A DNA stretch of 43,008 bases from contig MEMI01000004.1 in assembly GCA_001767915.1 (NCBI GenBank), forward strand, positions 6,370-49,377. Direction: 5' to 3'. Of the stretch, positions 1-9,583 are shown piece by piece. This stretch comes from Alphaproteobacteria bacterium RIFCSPHIGHO2_02_FULL_46_13 (GTDB lineage Bacteria; Pseudomonadota; Alphaproteobacteria; Micavibrionales; Micavibrionaceae). The notes beneath the pieces were generated by a model that saw only the letters and a program-made list of their open reading frames with translations, was not told where the DNA came from and ran no database searches. The translations under genes and the position numbers were made by a program. Every line of letters starts with the position of its first letter. Position 1 is the stretch's first letter.

Positions 1-20
1 AGCCGCGAAGATCGCCGGAA

Positions 21-656
21 GTGAAGCCGCCCAAGCATCCGCCGATGTTTAATATTCCGCCTGTGACCAAAATTTTGACGGGTCTTTTGATTGCCATTCA
101 TTTGGTGATTTTTGCACTAACCAATACGTTCGAGCCCGAAGCCTTGAACATTGCGGCCTATTTCGGTGGATTTATTCCAGCCCATTGGTCGGGGACAGAG
201 CCGTTTTATTGGTGGACGCCCCTCTCCATCATTAGTTTTTCATTCCTTCATGCGGGATGGATGCATCTGGCATTCAATACATTGATGTTGGTCGCCATGG
301 GTAGCGGACTGGAAAAATCAATCGGCATCAAAAAATATTTGATGATTTATGTTGGAACAACTTTGTTTGCGGCCTTTGCCCATCTGGCCTTATACCCCGC
401 ATCCACCATGCCGATTATCGGGGCATCGGGCGGGATTAGCGGCATTTTCGGCGCAATGATTGTGGTCATGAGCCAAAGCGGGCCATCGGTTGATAAAAGC
501 AGATTGATGCCTGTCATCATTGCCTATATCGGCATTACCGTCCTGATGGGATTAATGGGCGCACCGGACGGATCGTCCGTTGCGTGGATTGCCCATATTG
601 GTGGGTTTTTGGCAGGGGTCGGATTTATGATGACGCTGCTAAAACACCAGAAATAG
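21..656 (+). CDS. Rhomboid family intramembrane serine protease
   Basis: Multi-pass hydrophobic protein with the GASGGISGIFGAM (GxSG) catalytic motif and a late His (AHIGGFLAG), typical of rhomboids. Confidence 0.93.
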   Translation: MKPPKHPPMFNIPPVTKILTGLLIAIHLVIFALTNTFEPEALNIAAYFGGFIPAHWSGTEPFYWWTPLSIISFSFLHAGWMHLAFNTLMLVAMGSGLEKSIGIKKYLMIYVGTTLFAAFAHLALYPASTMPIIGASGGISGIFGAMIVVMSQSGPSVDKSRLMPVIIAYIGITVLMGLMGAPDGSSVAWIAHIGGFLAGVGFMMTLLKHQK

Positions 657-1965
657 ATATTTTAGATTTGGCCACTCCGTCCGCCATCCAGACCAGAGTG
701 TTGAAGAGATTTTCCGGTTCGACAATTGCTTGCCATGCAGGAAACTGACGCCCTGTTTTGAGGCAAACCCATGCGCCACTTGGGTCGGCTTGATAGGCGC
801 GATCCAGCCATTGGCGGATAACTTCAGGCTTATTGGTTGTTTTTTCTTCGAGTAAGACCCAGAGTTTATAAATATCTGCACTCTTGCCGAGCTTTTCCGC
901 CTGAACCAGAGCAATTCTGGCCTCGCCCCATAATTGTTCTTCAATCGCGACTTTTGCCAAGGCCAGTTGAGCGACCTCAGACTGCGGATGAAATTCGGCG
1001 ATCCATTGGAACCAACGGAATTTCACATTTGGTTTTCCAGCCTTTTGTTCAGGCACCAAAGCATTCCAGAGAGGGATATAATCAGGATGCGCTTCACGTT
1101 TCCATGATTTTTCGAGAAGAGAAAGCGCTTTGCGTTTTGAACCCGTATCCATCAGCGATTGGATATATCTGGTATTTGCGGGGATAAATTCATCGTCGGC
1201 TTTATAGGCTTTTTTATAGAAGGCTGCGGCCTCATCCGGACGGCCTTGATCTTTCGCCATATCGCCAAGGACAATATAAATCACTTTGCGGTCTTGGTCA
1301 GCGACATCGCCCAGCGTTTTTTTATGTTTGTCCAAAGTCACAAGCGCATCGTTCCAGAGTTTGTTTTTGACCTCCAGATCATAGACCGCTTTGACAAGAT
1401 TGAGGTTTTTTGGGTTTTCTTCAAAGGCTTTACGCGCGAGTAAAAGTGCCTTTTCAAAATTGCCCGCGAGGATGGCATTCTGCGTGAGACCTTGAATCCC
1501 CAAAAGTGCGGTATCCGCATTTTTAATCAGAATTTTATAAGGTTCATCCTGATCAACATCGCCGCCCTTTTTGGACATAGCCTGTGCCTGTAGGAGGAGT
1601 GGCAAGCCCGATTCTTCCTCGGGCAAAAATTTCTGGGCGCGGTGGGCGAGGTAATAGGCATTTTGTTGATCACCTGTTGCGGCGGCACTTAAACTCTGCA
1701 TCAGGGCGCGATAGCCTTTGGTACGGCGGCGTTCAGCACGCGCGCGTGCTAGGCTGGCAGGCCACATGGAAAGGCGGGTCAGCATTTCAGAGAAACCAGC
1801 AATCAGCACAAAGGTAATCAATAACGCAACAGCGGCATAGCCGAGTTGCACGGTAATTTGATAGTCTTTCCAACCAATGACAATTTCACCCGGTTGCACC
1901 AGCAGAAAGATAGCAACACCCACAACCACAAGAACTTTGACGACATACCAGAGTGCGCGGAACAT
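625..1965 (-). CDS. hemY: HemY-like heme biosynthesis-associated TPR membrane protein
   Basis: N-terminal two-TM region (LWYVVKVLVVVGVAIFLLVQPGEIVIGWKDYQI) followed by TPR-like helices; located at the end of the hemC-hemD cluster. Confidence 0.88.
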   Translation of the reverse strand: MFRALWYVVKVLVVVGVAIFLLVQPGEIVIGWKDYQITVQLGYAAVALLITFVLIAGFSEMLTRLSMWPASLARARAERRRTKGYRALMQSLSAAATGDQQNAYYLAHRAQKFLPEEESGLPLLLQAQAMSKKGGDVDQDEPYKILIKNADTALLGIQGLTQNAILAGNFEKALLLARKAFEENPKNLNLVKAVYDLEVKNKLWNDALVTLDKHKKTLGDVADQDRKVIYIVLGDMAKDQGRPDEAAAFYKKAYKADDEFIPANTRYIQSLMDTGSKRKALSLLEKSWKREAHPDYIPLWNALVPEQKAGKPNVKFRWFQWIAEFHPQSEVAQLALAKVAIEEQLWGEARIALVQAEKLGKSADIYKLWVLLEEKTTNKPEVIRQWLDRAYQADPSGAWVCLKTGRQFPAWQAIVEPENLFNTLVWMADGVAKSKISISGVLAASS

Positions 1966-3470
1966 TATGGGTTACCCCCGACCTGAGAGCCGATGGTTTT
2001 CACTTGGTTGATGATCTGACCAATTCCACCCGCAGAGCCATTGGTATATGGCGCGGTTTTTTGCCCCATGCCTTTGAGTGTTTGAATGAGGTTCGTACCA
2101 ATCAATTGTTGAACTTGTGAGGCCATAATAGTGGTTTGGGCGGCATCAATAATCGGTTTCGTTTTCTCTGCCGCTGGCCCTTGAATTTGTTGAAGCAAGG
2201 CAACCGCCCCTTCAACATCACCGGCATCCAGTTTTTTCTGGGCTTCGGTAATCGTAATCTGGGTTTGTGTACCAGAAAGCTGATGACCGTTCTTTTCGAT
2301 TTTAATCACATTGTTCAAACGCGCCTTGGCTTTATCTTCAATCGACACATCTTGACCGGAGAGGGACGCAGACACAATTTCACCTGTTAAGCCGCGCAGT
2401 TCTTTAGACAGACCATTGGGGGTCAGCACACCGCTTTTGGCTTTAGGTGCCAGACGATCAATCGCCGCCTGTAATTCGGGGTTATCTTTGGCCATGGTCA
2501 TTTTGAGGATTTGTAAATCCTGATCAAAAGATTTGTTATCGCGGGCGAGAGAGTCGCGCAGTTGTGTCATACCGAGAAGCATGACCGCCGCTTTCATATC
2601 CTCTGGCGCAACATCTTTGAATGTTTCGGCAACTTGCGGATTGCTTTCTTTGAGTGCCGCAAAGCTGGCCGTCACATCTTCGGTTGTTGCCCCTTGGGTT
2701 GATCCGATAAAGGCCGACATCAAACTTTGAATCTGCCCCGCGCCATTCGGAGAGGATTGTAACCCCTGAATTTTCTGGACAACGCTTTGAAGTCCGAGGG
2801 AATTAGATTGTTGTAACAATGTCCCCATATGACCTTCGATTTTTGAAAGGCGTTGCGCCACTGTTCCGGTTTTCAAATCTTCGGCAATCGCCGCATAAGA
2901 TTTGGCCTGTTCGGATAATTCACCGATTTTTCCCTCTAGCACCGAGAGTTTTTGAGTGAGATCAGGGGACGAAGATTCCTGAACCGATTTCTGCGCCTGT
3001 TGCATGGCGGTGATTTGGTTTTCTAATTCTTTGATGCGAAGGTCTTGAGCCGTCATTTCCTTGACACGCGGCACCATCGCCAGAACCACGCCAGATACAG
3101 CCGCAACCAAGATCAATGCACCAGCCGCAAGTAAAGTTGTCTGGTTGCCAGCAGGTCTTAATTCAGGGTCGCGCATGGCTTCCTGAATTTTTTTCTTTTG
3201 AATGATTTTTTCTTCTGCCTCAGTCATATTGGTCATGGGGGTCTCTTTCTCACCCGCTATATCCACCAGTAAGGAGGACAGATTAATCCCGTGACGGTTT
3301 GCGGCATCCACCAATTCATTGCGGCGATTGGCGGGAATGGCATTGCGTTGTTTCCACCCTTGAATGGTTGTGACAGGAATACCCGTTTTTGTGGACATCG
3401 GGCGGATACCGCCAAAGCGATCAATAATATCTGACGCGTTACCAATAACGGCATTCGACTCTACACTCAT
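1965..3470 (-). CDS. Mitofilin/Mic60-position coiled-coil membrane protein with N-terminal HTH-like domain
   Basis: Between hemD and hemY, where alphaproteobacterial mitofilin-like (COG4223) genes occur; N-terminal HTH-like IIDRFGGIRPMSTKTGIPVTTIQGWKQRNAIPANRR, one TM segment, long coiled coil. Confidence 0.65.
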   Translation of the reverse strand: MSVESNAVIGNASDIIDRFGGIRPMSTKTGIPVTTIQGWKQRNAIPANRRNELVDAANRHGINLSSLLVDIAGEKETPMTNMTEAEEKIIQKKKIQEAMRDPELRPAGNQTTLLAAGALILVAAVSGVVLAMVPRVKEMTAQDLRIKELENQITAMQQAQKSVQESSSPDLTQKLSVLEGKIGELSEQAKSYAAIAEDLKTGTVAQRLSKIEGHMGTLLQQSNSLGLQSVVQKIQGLQSSPNGAGQIQSLMSAFIGSTQGATTEDVTASFAALKESNPQVAETFKDVAPEDMKAAVMLLGMTQLRDSLARDNKSFDQDLQILKMTMAKDNPELQAAIDRLAPKAKSGVLTPNGLSKELRGLTGEIVSASLSGQDVSIEDKAKARLNNVIKIEKNGHQLSGTQTQITITEAQKKLDAGDVEGAVALLQQIQGPAAEKTKPIIDAAQTTIMASQVQQLIGTNLIQTLKGMGQKTAPYTNGSAGGIGQIINQVKTIGSQVGGNP

Positions 3471-3495
3471 TGCGACTATTCCTTAAACTTCTCGT

Positions 3496-4194
3496 CTAAA
3501 TGGACTTTAATTTCTCAATAACGGACATTTGATTGGGGAAATCTGCGCTCACACATGACCCCCACCCCATTTCCACCATAGACTCTACCACCGAGGGAGA
3601 CAGACACAAGAGATTTATGTTTTTGATATGCGAAATCAAGCCATTTTCATGGATGAGCTGCCTTAAAACCGTGCCACTCCGCACCGAGAAAAGCGTGATG
3701 ACATCAATCCGGTCAAATTTTCCAAGCACATCGGGATCAAGCCGCGAAACAGGGCGGGCGCGATAGGTGATGACATCGTGAATCTTATAATCAGGCAAAA
3801 GCATTTGAAGATCATGGCGCACATCTTCACCGCGCGGATAGAGAAGATTCCCACCTGCGGGAATTTGGGCGGTGATCGCGGACAATAAATCCACGAGCCC
3901 ACCCTGCCCCGAGACCACATTCAGGAAACCTTTCTGGCGGGCGATATGTTCGGTCATTTCGCCGACGCAGAAGACAGGCAATGAAAGCCATTCAAGAGGC
4001 AAATTAAAATTCTGGATCGATTGGCGGCTGGATAAAATAATCGCGGCGGGCTTCATAACCGCATCAACAGAAAATGGGAAATAATCTATTTCAAGGAGGG
4101 GTTGGATGAGCGGCGTAAACCCGAGTGTACTGATCTGTTCCGCGAAGTCTCTGGCCTGTTCTATCGGACGTGTGATGAGAACAAGTTTGGACAT
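3496..4194 (-). CDS. hemD: Uroporphyrinogen-III synthase
   Basis: Start chosen at the internal Met (MSKLVLITRPIEQARDFAEQI); HemD-like fold residues (YPRGEDVRHDL, VITYRARP, LFSVRSG); adjacent to hemC. Confidence 0.9.
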   Translation of the reverse strand: MSKLVLITRPIEQARDFAEQISTLGFTPLIQPLLEIDYFPFSVDAVMKPAAIILSSRQSIQNFNLPLEWLSLPVFCVGEMTEHIARQKGFLNVVSGQGGLVDLLSAITAQIPAGGNLLYPRGEDVRHDLQMLLPDYKIHDVITYRARPVSRLDPDVLGKFDRIDVITLFSVRSGTVLRQLIHENGLISHIKNINLLCLSPSVVESMVEMGWGSCVSADFPNQMSVIEKLKSI

Positions 4195-4195
4195 T

Positions 4196-5131
4196 TTAGA
4201 GAATACCTTCAGGTAATTTCGGGCGCATGCGGTGTCCCAAAACTTGGCCTGTTGTGACTGCGTCTTTGACACTCGTCACAGGGCCTTCGATTGCGTCTTC
4301 CAGATAATAACTGCCGTCTGGTTTGGCAACCGCACATTTCAAATTCATGCGACCGTTTTGAAGGGTTGCATAAGCCCCCACAGGGGTATGACATGACCCG
4401 TCAAGAACCTGTAAAACCGCGCGTTCTGCGACAGCCACCAAGGTGGTTGTTGGGCATGAAATGGCGTCGAGATAGCCCGATGTTTTTGTGTCGCCTGAAC
4501 GAATTTCGATGCCGATAATTCCCTGACCACAGGCGGGTAAAAATTCTTCGACTTCTAAAATTTTTGTGAGATGGGATGTCAAATTCAAACGCACCAATCC
4601 CGCCATCGCAAGGAAGGTTGCATCGACTTGCCCCTGTTGCAATTTTTCAATTCGGGTCGCCACATTTCCACGCAGCGGTACAATTTTCAAATGCGGATAT
4701 TTATTGAGGATAAATGCTTGACGACGAAGGCTCGATGTTCCGACCACTGCGCCTTCCGGCAACTCGGAAAAATCTTTATATTTGCCGGAGAGAAACACAT
4801 CACGCGGATCTTCGCGTTTCATAAAATGATTGATCTCTAAACCTTGCGGTAGGAAGGACGGCATATCTTTTAAAGAATGAACGCCGCAATCAATTTCGCC
4901 CGCCAGAATACGTTGTTCGATTTCGTGGGCAAATTGACCTTTACCGCCTTTGGATTCCATCAGCCGAGTTTCACCTTGGGATGGTTTCCAATCGCCCGAT
5001 GTCAAAATCTCGACAATCTCGATATCAAGGGACGGGTGTGCGTGGCGCAAAGATTGGGCAACCATATTGGTTTGCTTTAAAGCCAGTTGTGACCCTCGGG
5101 TCCCGATGCGGAGTTTATGAGACATTATCAA
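4196..5131 (-). CDS. hemC: Hydroxymethylbilane synthase (porphobilinogen deaminase)
   Basis: LRIGTRGSQLALKQTN, GVHSLKDMPS, VVGTSSLRRQA, LRGNVATRIEKL, LDGSCHTPVGAYA motifs; start could be 5131 or the second Met at 5125. Confidence 0.97.
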   Translation of the reverse strand: MIMSHKLRIGTRGSQLALKQTNMVAQSLRHAHPSLDIEIVEILTSGDWKPSQGETRLMESKGGKGQFAHEIEQRILAGEIDCGVHSLKDMPSFLPQGLEINHFMKREDPRDVFLSGKYKDFSELPEGAVVGTSSLRRQAFILNKYPHLKIVPLRGNVATRIEKLQQGQVDATFLAMAGLVRLNLTSHLTKILEVEEFLPACGQGIIGIEIRSGDTKTSGYLDAISCPTTTLVAVAERAVLQVLDGSCHTPVGAYATLQNGRMNLKCAVAKPDGSYYLEDAIEGPVTSVKDAVTTGQVLGHRMRPKLPEGIL

Positions 5132-5250
5132 TTATTATGTTTAAAGTTTTTATTCGAGCCTATGGATAGCCCAAAGAGAGAAGTTTGGCAACCAAAAGCC
5201 CGCTTTTATCCCCTCTTGTCCGATGCCATCCTAAAGGGTAAAGATGGTTT

Positions 5251-6303
5251 ATGAATATTTTAGGCATTGAAACCAGTTGTGATGAAACAGGGGTCGCGGT
5301 CATTAATGACCAGCGCGAGGTTCTGTCACACTTGGTTTTGAGCCAAATTAAGAATCATCAGATCTTTGGCGGCGTCGTCCCCGAGATTGCGGCGCGTGCC
5401 CATTTAGACCATATCGACACTTTGATTAAAGCCGCGATGGATCAGGCAGGAATTGACTTTAGTCAATTGGACGGCGTCGCCGCAACCTGTGGCCCCGGTC
5501 TGATCGGCGGCGTTATGGTCGGAATGATGGCGGGAAAATCCATCGCCCTTGCCCATCACAAGCCCTTTATCGCCGTCAATCATCTGGAGGCGCATGCGCT
5601 TACACCACGTCTTATCAAAGATATTCCGTTCCCGTATCTGGTGTTACTGGTATCGGGTGGACACACACAAATTCTGGTCGCGGAAAATGTGGGCGTGTAT
5701 CATTTATGGGCGTCAACGCGCGATGATGCGGTGGGTGAATGTTTTGATAAATCGGCAAAGATGATGGGGCTTCCATACCCCGGAGGCCCCCATTTAGAGC
5801 AGCTTGCAGCCCGTTGCAAAAATCTGCCTGCGGCAAAAATAAAATTTCCGTTTTCAATTCCGATGATTCACAGCAAAGAAATTGAATTTTCTTTCTCAGG
5901 TTTAAAAACCGCCGTCAGAAATGCAATTGATGCAGAACCGCAAAGCGAAGAATCGCTCGCACAATTGGCGGCCTCATTACAATCTGTTCTGTCCGAAACT
6001 TTGGCGTTCCGTGCGGGCCAAGCGATGAAGAAATTTAAAGCTGCATATCCTGATAAACAAAACCCCGCCCTGATCGTCTGCGGCGGGGTATCTGCCAATC
6101 AATCTATTCGTGCGGCGCTTGACAAATCGGCACACGAAAATAGCTTTGAACTCTCTGCCCCGCCGCTTGAATATTGTACTGATAATGGCGCGATGATAGC
6201 ATGGGCAGGGATTGAATTATTAAAGTCCGGAAAGACCGCAGGACTAAACATGAAAGCCCGCCCTCGCTGGCCGTTGGCAGAGTTAAAGGACAATCAATCA
6301 TGA
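5251..6303 (+). CDS. tsaD: tRNA N6-threonylcarbamoyladenosine biosynthesis protein TsaD
   Basis: MNILGIETSCDETGVAV, HLEAHALTPRL, LLVSGGHTQIL, CGGVSANQ motifs. Confidence 0.97.
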   Translation: MNILGIETSCDETGVAVINDQREVLSHLVLSQIKNHQIFGGVVPEIAARAHLDHIDTLIKAAMDQAGIDFSQLDGVAATCGPGLIGGVMVGMMAGKSIALAHHKPFIAVNHLEAHALTPRLIKDIPFPYLVLLVSGGHTQILVAENVGVYHLWASTRDDAVGECFDKSAKMMGLPYPGGPHLEQLAARCKNLPAAKIKFPFSIPMIHSKEIEFSFSGLKTAVRNAIDAEPQSEESLAQLAASLQSVLSETLAFRAGQAMKKFKAAYPDKQNPALIVCGGVSANQSIRAALDKSAHENSFELSAPPLEYCTDNGAMIAWAGIELLKSGKTAGLNMKARPRWPLAELKDNQS

Positions 6304-7292
6304 CCAAAATTTCAGTGATCGGCGCGGGCGCATGGGGGACGGCATTGGCCCAGGTTTATGCCAAGGCAGGACATCAGGTGACCTTATGGGCGCGGGAAAA
6401 ATTGTTGGCGCAATCGATGATCGAGGCCAACCGGAATATTCCCTATCTCCCCAAAATCGACCTCGACCCGCATTTGAATATCACGTCAGATATTACAGAG
6501 GCCGTGCAGGCCGATGTGATTTTGAATGTGATCCCCGCGCAGTATTTGCGCACCAATTTGAAATTGATTGCGCCGTTACTCCGCGATCATCAACCGGTTG
6601 TGATTTGTGCCAAGGGGATCGAGATTGAAAGTCACTCCTTACTCTCCGATGTCTTTGCAGAAGAATGTCCGAAGGCCAATGCCGCCTTTTTAACGGGCCC
6701 GAATTTCGCGATTGAAATTGCATCAGGTCTGCCGAGCGCATCGACATTGGCCTGTGCTGACCCCAAAATCGGCAATGAATTACAACAAGCTTTGACCGCA
6801 AAAAACCTCCGCCTCTATCTGACGGGTGATATTATCGGCGCACAGGTTGCGGGTGCCATTAAGAACGTCATTGCCATTGCCTGCGGGATTTCCCACGGCC
6901 TAGAGCTGGGCGAAAGCGCCCGTGCCGCTCTGATTACCCGTGGCCTTGCCGAGATTTCACGTTTAACGATGGCCATGGGTGGCAAGCGCGAAACATTGAT
7001 GGGGCAATGCGGAGTTGGTGATTTAATGCTCACCTGTTCCAGTATGAAATCACGCAATTTTTCCTGCGGCGTTGAACTGGCCAAGGGCAAAAAAATGGAC
7101 GAGATTATCGCGTCCCGCACATCCGTCACCGAAGGCATCACCACCGCCAAAGCCGCCATCAAATTGATTGAAGATTACAAAATCGACATGCCGATTGTCC
7201 AAGGCGTTTATGATTGTCTTTATAACAATCTGTCGGTGAAAGAAGCCGTCACCGCAATTTTAGATCGCCCTTCGCGCATGGAAGGAGAATAA
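6300..7292 (+). CDS. gpsA: NAD(P)H-dependent glycerol-3-phosphate dehydrogenase
   Basis: ISVIGAGAWGTALAQVYAKAGHQVTLWAR nucleotide-binding motif; TGPNFAIEIASGLPSA, GAIKNVIAIACGI. Confidence 0.97.
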   Translation: MTKISVIGAGAWGTALAQVYAKAGHQVTLWAREKLLAQSMIEANRNIPYLPKIDLDPHLNITSDITEAVQADVILNVIPAQYLRTNLKLIAPLLRDHQPVVICAKGIEIESHSLLSDVFAEECPKANAAFLTGPNFAIEIASGLPSASTLACADPKIGNELQQALTAKNLRLYLTGDIIGAQVAGAIKNVIAIACGISHGLELGESARAALITRGLAEISRLTMAMGGKRETLMGQCGVGDLMLTCSSMKSRNFSCGVELAKGKKMDEIIASRTSVTEGITTAKAAIKLIEDYKIDMPIVQGVYDCLYNNLSVKEAVTAILDRPSRMEGE

Positions 7293-7293
7293 A

Positions 7294-7701
7294 ATGCCCC
7301 ATTGGTTGATGAAATCAGAACCGAATGTCTATGGTTGGGATAATTTAAAATCCGACGGGGTTGCTCCGTGGACGGATGTGCGCAATTACCAAGCCCGCAA
7401 CAACATGAAAGCCATGAAGCGCGGCGAGCAGGTTTTTTTCTATCATTCCAATATCGGGCGCGAAGTGGTCGGTATCATGGAAGTGGTAAACGAACATTAC
7501 CCCGACCCCGCCGACCCGCGATTTGTATTGGTCGATATGAAATGCAAAAAACTATTCAAAACCCCCGTGACCTTAGCCGATATTAAAGCCGACCCGCGCT
7601 TACAAAATATCGCATTGATCCGCCAATCCCGTCTTTCGGTGATGCCGATTACCGATGAGGAATGGGATATTATTTGTGAAATGGGTGGAAACAATCACTA
7701 G
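7294..7701 (+). CDS. EVE domain-containing protein
   Basis: MPHWLMKSEPNVYGWDNL...WTDVRNYQARNNMKAMKRGEQVFFYHSNIGREVVGIMEV is a characteristic EVE-domain sequence. Confidence 0.95.
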   Translation: MPHWLMKSEPNVYGWDNLKSDGVAPWTDVRNYQARNNMKAMKRGEQVFFYHSNIGREVVGIMEVVNEHYPDPADPRFVLVDMKCKKLFKTPVTLADIKADPRLQNIALIRQSRLSVMPITDEEWDIICEMGGNNH

Positions 7702-7804
7702 ATTTGTAAAAAAACGACTAGATCTGTTATAAATATCTCTTACAATATGGCTTTGTTGCTTTGATCGCCTAAAATCGCTCCACAAAAGATAAAGATTTAT
7801 TATT

Positions 7805-9499
7805 ATGAAATCACCTCTACCAAGAACCATAATAATCCGTATCTTCGGCCTTCTTGTTGCTACTTTTCTACTTCTTTCATTCCCATCCAAGGGCTTCGCG
7901 GGCGTATCAATTCCCTTTACCATTAACTTATCCGAAGCCGTCAATGTGACAGGCACACCGAGAGTTGCCGTCGATGTTAGTGGGGTCACACGTTATGCAA
8001 CCTACACCGCTGGTACAGGAACATCCGCACTTACATTTACTTATGGGGCGGTTGCTGGTGATGTAGACTTGGACGGAGTGGTCATTTCTTCACCAATTGA
8101 TTTAAATGGCGGCACGATAAAAGACCTTGCAGGGAATGACATGACATCCCTCACTTTCTCGCCACCCAACACAACCAATGTCAGAGTCAATTATCCTTCG
8201 CTAAGTATGGATTTTACAACGAGTTCAACAGGAAGATATAGTCTGAACGGTATTGTCTATAATAGTTTTACTTCTTTCTTATCTGCAGTTGGGGGAACAT
8301 TTACACGCACAGGGTCAACCGCAACATATTTCGATTCAAGTGGCACACTACAAACGGCAGCAGCAGATATTCCCCGCTTTGATTACAACCCAACAACACA
8401 GGTTCCCAGAGGCATTTTAATTGAAAGAAACAGTACCAACTTCATTAAGAATAGTGTCTTTTCTGGTATCAATACAGCCACTTATACAGCCAGTCAAAGC
8501 ATTCCCGGTACAAATTGGTCAGTATATATCCCAACATCAGGTGTCTCTGGGCAGAGCATATCTTTAACCCCGGGAACATCTATAGGGATTCCCTATCTTG
8601 ATATTCGTATGCAAGTAACCAACACTGGGGGTGTAGCGGCATATCTTGTATTTTCTCCTATCCTTAGTGATAACATGTCTGTATCAAATGGGACTGTAAC
8701 AATTGCTTCTGGGTGGTTTGGTGTAACGTCCTATACATCAACGGGCGGAACTTGCAGTGCAAATCTTGAAAATCGGTCGATGACATCTGCTGGCAACTAT
8801 ATAACAAGCGCAGCGTTAGCTCTTACCTCAGTATCGCCTTATCAAAGGAGGGTAACAAACACTTTGACCCATGGCTCAACAGCTGCATTTGCCTCGAACT
8901 GGGTCTACATAGCTGTTCCTGTTGGTACAACATGTGATATTACCATGCGCTTTGGCGCACCACAGATTGAACAAGGATCAGTTGCAACATCCTATATTCC
9001 AACAGCAACGAATGCAACGGCGACCCGCAACGCCGATATTTTAACCATACCCACCACATCTGGATGGAATAATGCGACAGAAGGCACATTATATGTAAGT
9101 GCATTAAATGGTACAAATAGTGCAATAGTTGGAATAGCTGCACTGAACAATTCAGCATCTCAATCTACAAACCGGATTACGATTATACGCACAGCTACGT
9201 CTTCAATTGAAACATTAACATCAGTTGGTGGTGTAACCCAGTTTCAGACATCCACTGCATCCAATGGGAATAATACCCTGAATAATATTGGTTTTGCCTA
9301 TGCCTCAAATAATTTCAGGAATTCAGTGAACGGTGTATTAGGATCACTCGACACATCTGGCAGCCTACCAACAATTGATCAATTGCTCATAGGGCGCTGG
9401 AATAGCGGAAGTGCCTCTTATTATGATGGATGGATACAGAAAGTAAAATATTACCCCTTACGCGTGACAGATACCCAATTACAACTTATCACACAATAA
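7805..9499 (+). CDS. Secreted Ig-like plus phage-spike-fibre-like protein (paralog A)
   Basis: N-terminal signal peptide; SwmB/Ig-like segment (PFTINLSEAVNVTGTPRVAVDV...DLDGVVI...LAGND); spike-fibre-like segment (FTRTGSTATYFDSSGTLQTAAADIPRFDYNP...RGILIERNSTNFIKNS); C-terminal lectin-like end (KVKYYPLRVTDTQLQLITQ). Confidence 0.8.
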   Translation: MKSPLPRTIIIRIFGLLVATFLLLSFPSKGFAGVSIPFTINLSEAVNVTGTPRVAVDVSGVTRYATYTAGTGTSALTFTYGAVAGDVDLDGVVISSPIDLNGGTIKDLAGNDMTSLTFSPPNTTNVRVNYPSLSMDFTTSSTGRYSLNGIVYNSFTSFLSAVGGTFTRTGSTATYFDSSGTLQTAAADIPRFDYNPTTQVPRGILIERNSTNFIKNSVFSGINTATYTASQSIPGTNWSVYIPTSGVSGQSISLTPGTSIGIPYLDIRMQVTNTGGVAAYLVFSPILSDNMSVSNGTVTIASGWFGVTSYTSTGGTCSANLENRSMTSAGNYITSAALALTSVSPYQRRVTNTLTHGSTAAFASNWVYIAVPVGTTCDITMRFGAPQIEQGSVATSYIPTATNATATRNADILTIPTTSGWNNATEGTLYVSALNGTNSAIVGIAALNNSASQSTNRITIIRTATSSIETLTSVGGVTQFQTSTASNGNNTLNNIGFAYASNNFRNSVNGVLGSLDTSGSLPTIDQLLIGRWNSGSASYYDGWIQKVKYYPLRVTDTQLQLITQ

Positions 9500-9580
9500 T
9501 ATCAGAATCATAAATATCAGGACCGTATTCAGGTAACCGATGAAGAATGGAATACTATTTATGAATTGAGAAATTTATAA
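9500..9580 (+). pseudogene. Degraded duplicate of the EVE-gene 3' end
   Basis: In frame after the stop of the 7805-9499 CDS: YQNHKYQDRIQVTDEEWNTIYELRNL*. 9536-9568 matches EVE gene 7651-7683 at 28/33 nt (TDEEWDIICEM versus TDEEWNTIYEL). Confidence 0.6.
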
Positions 9581-9583
9581 AGT

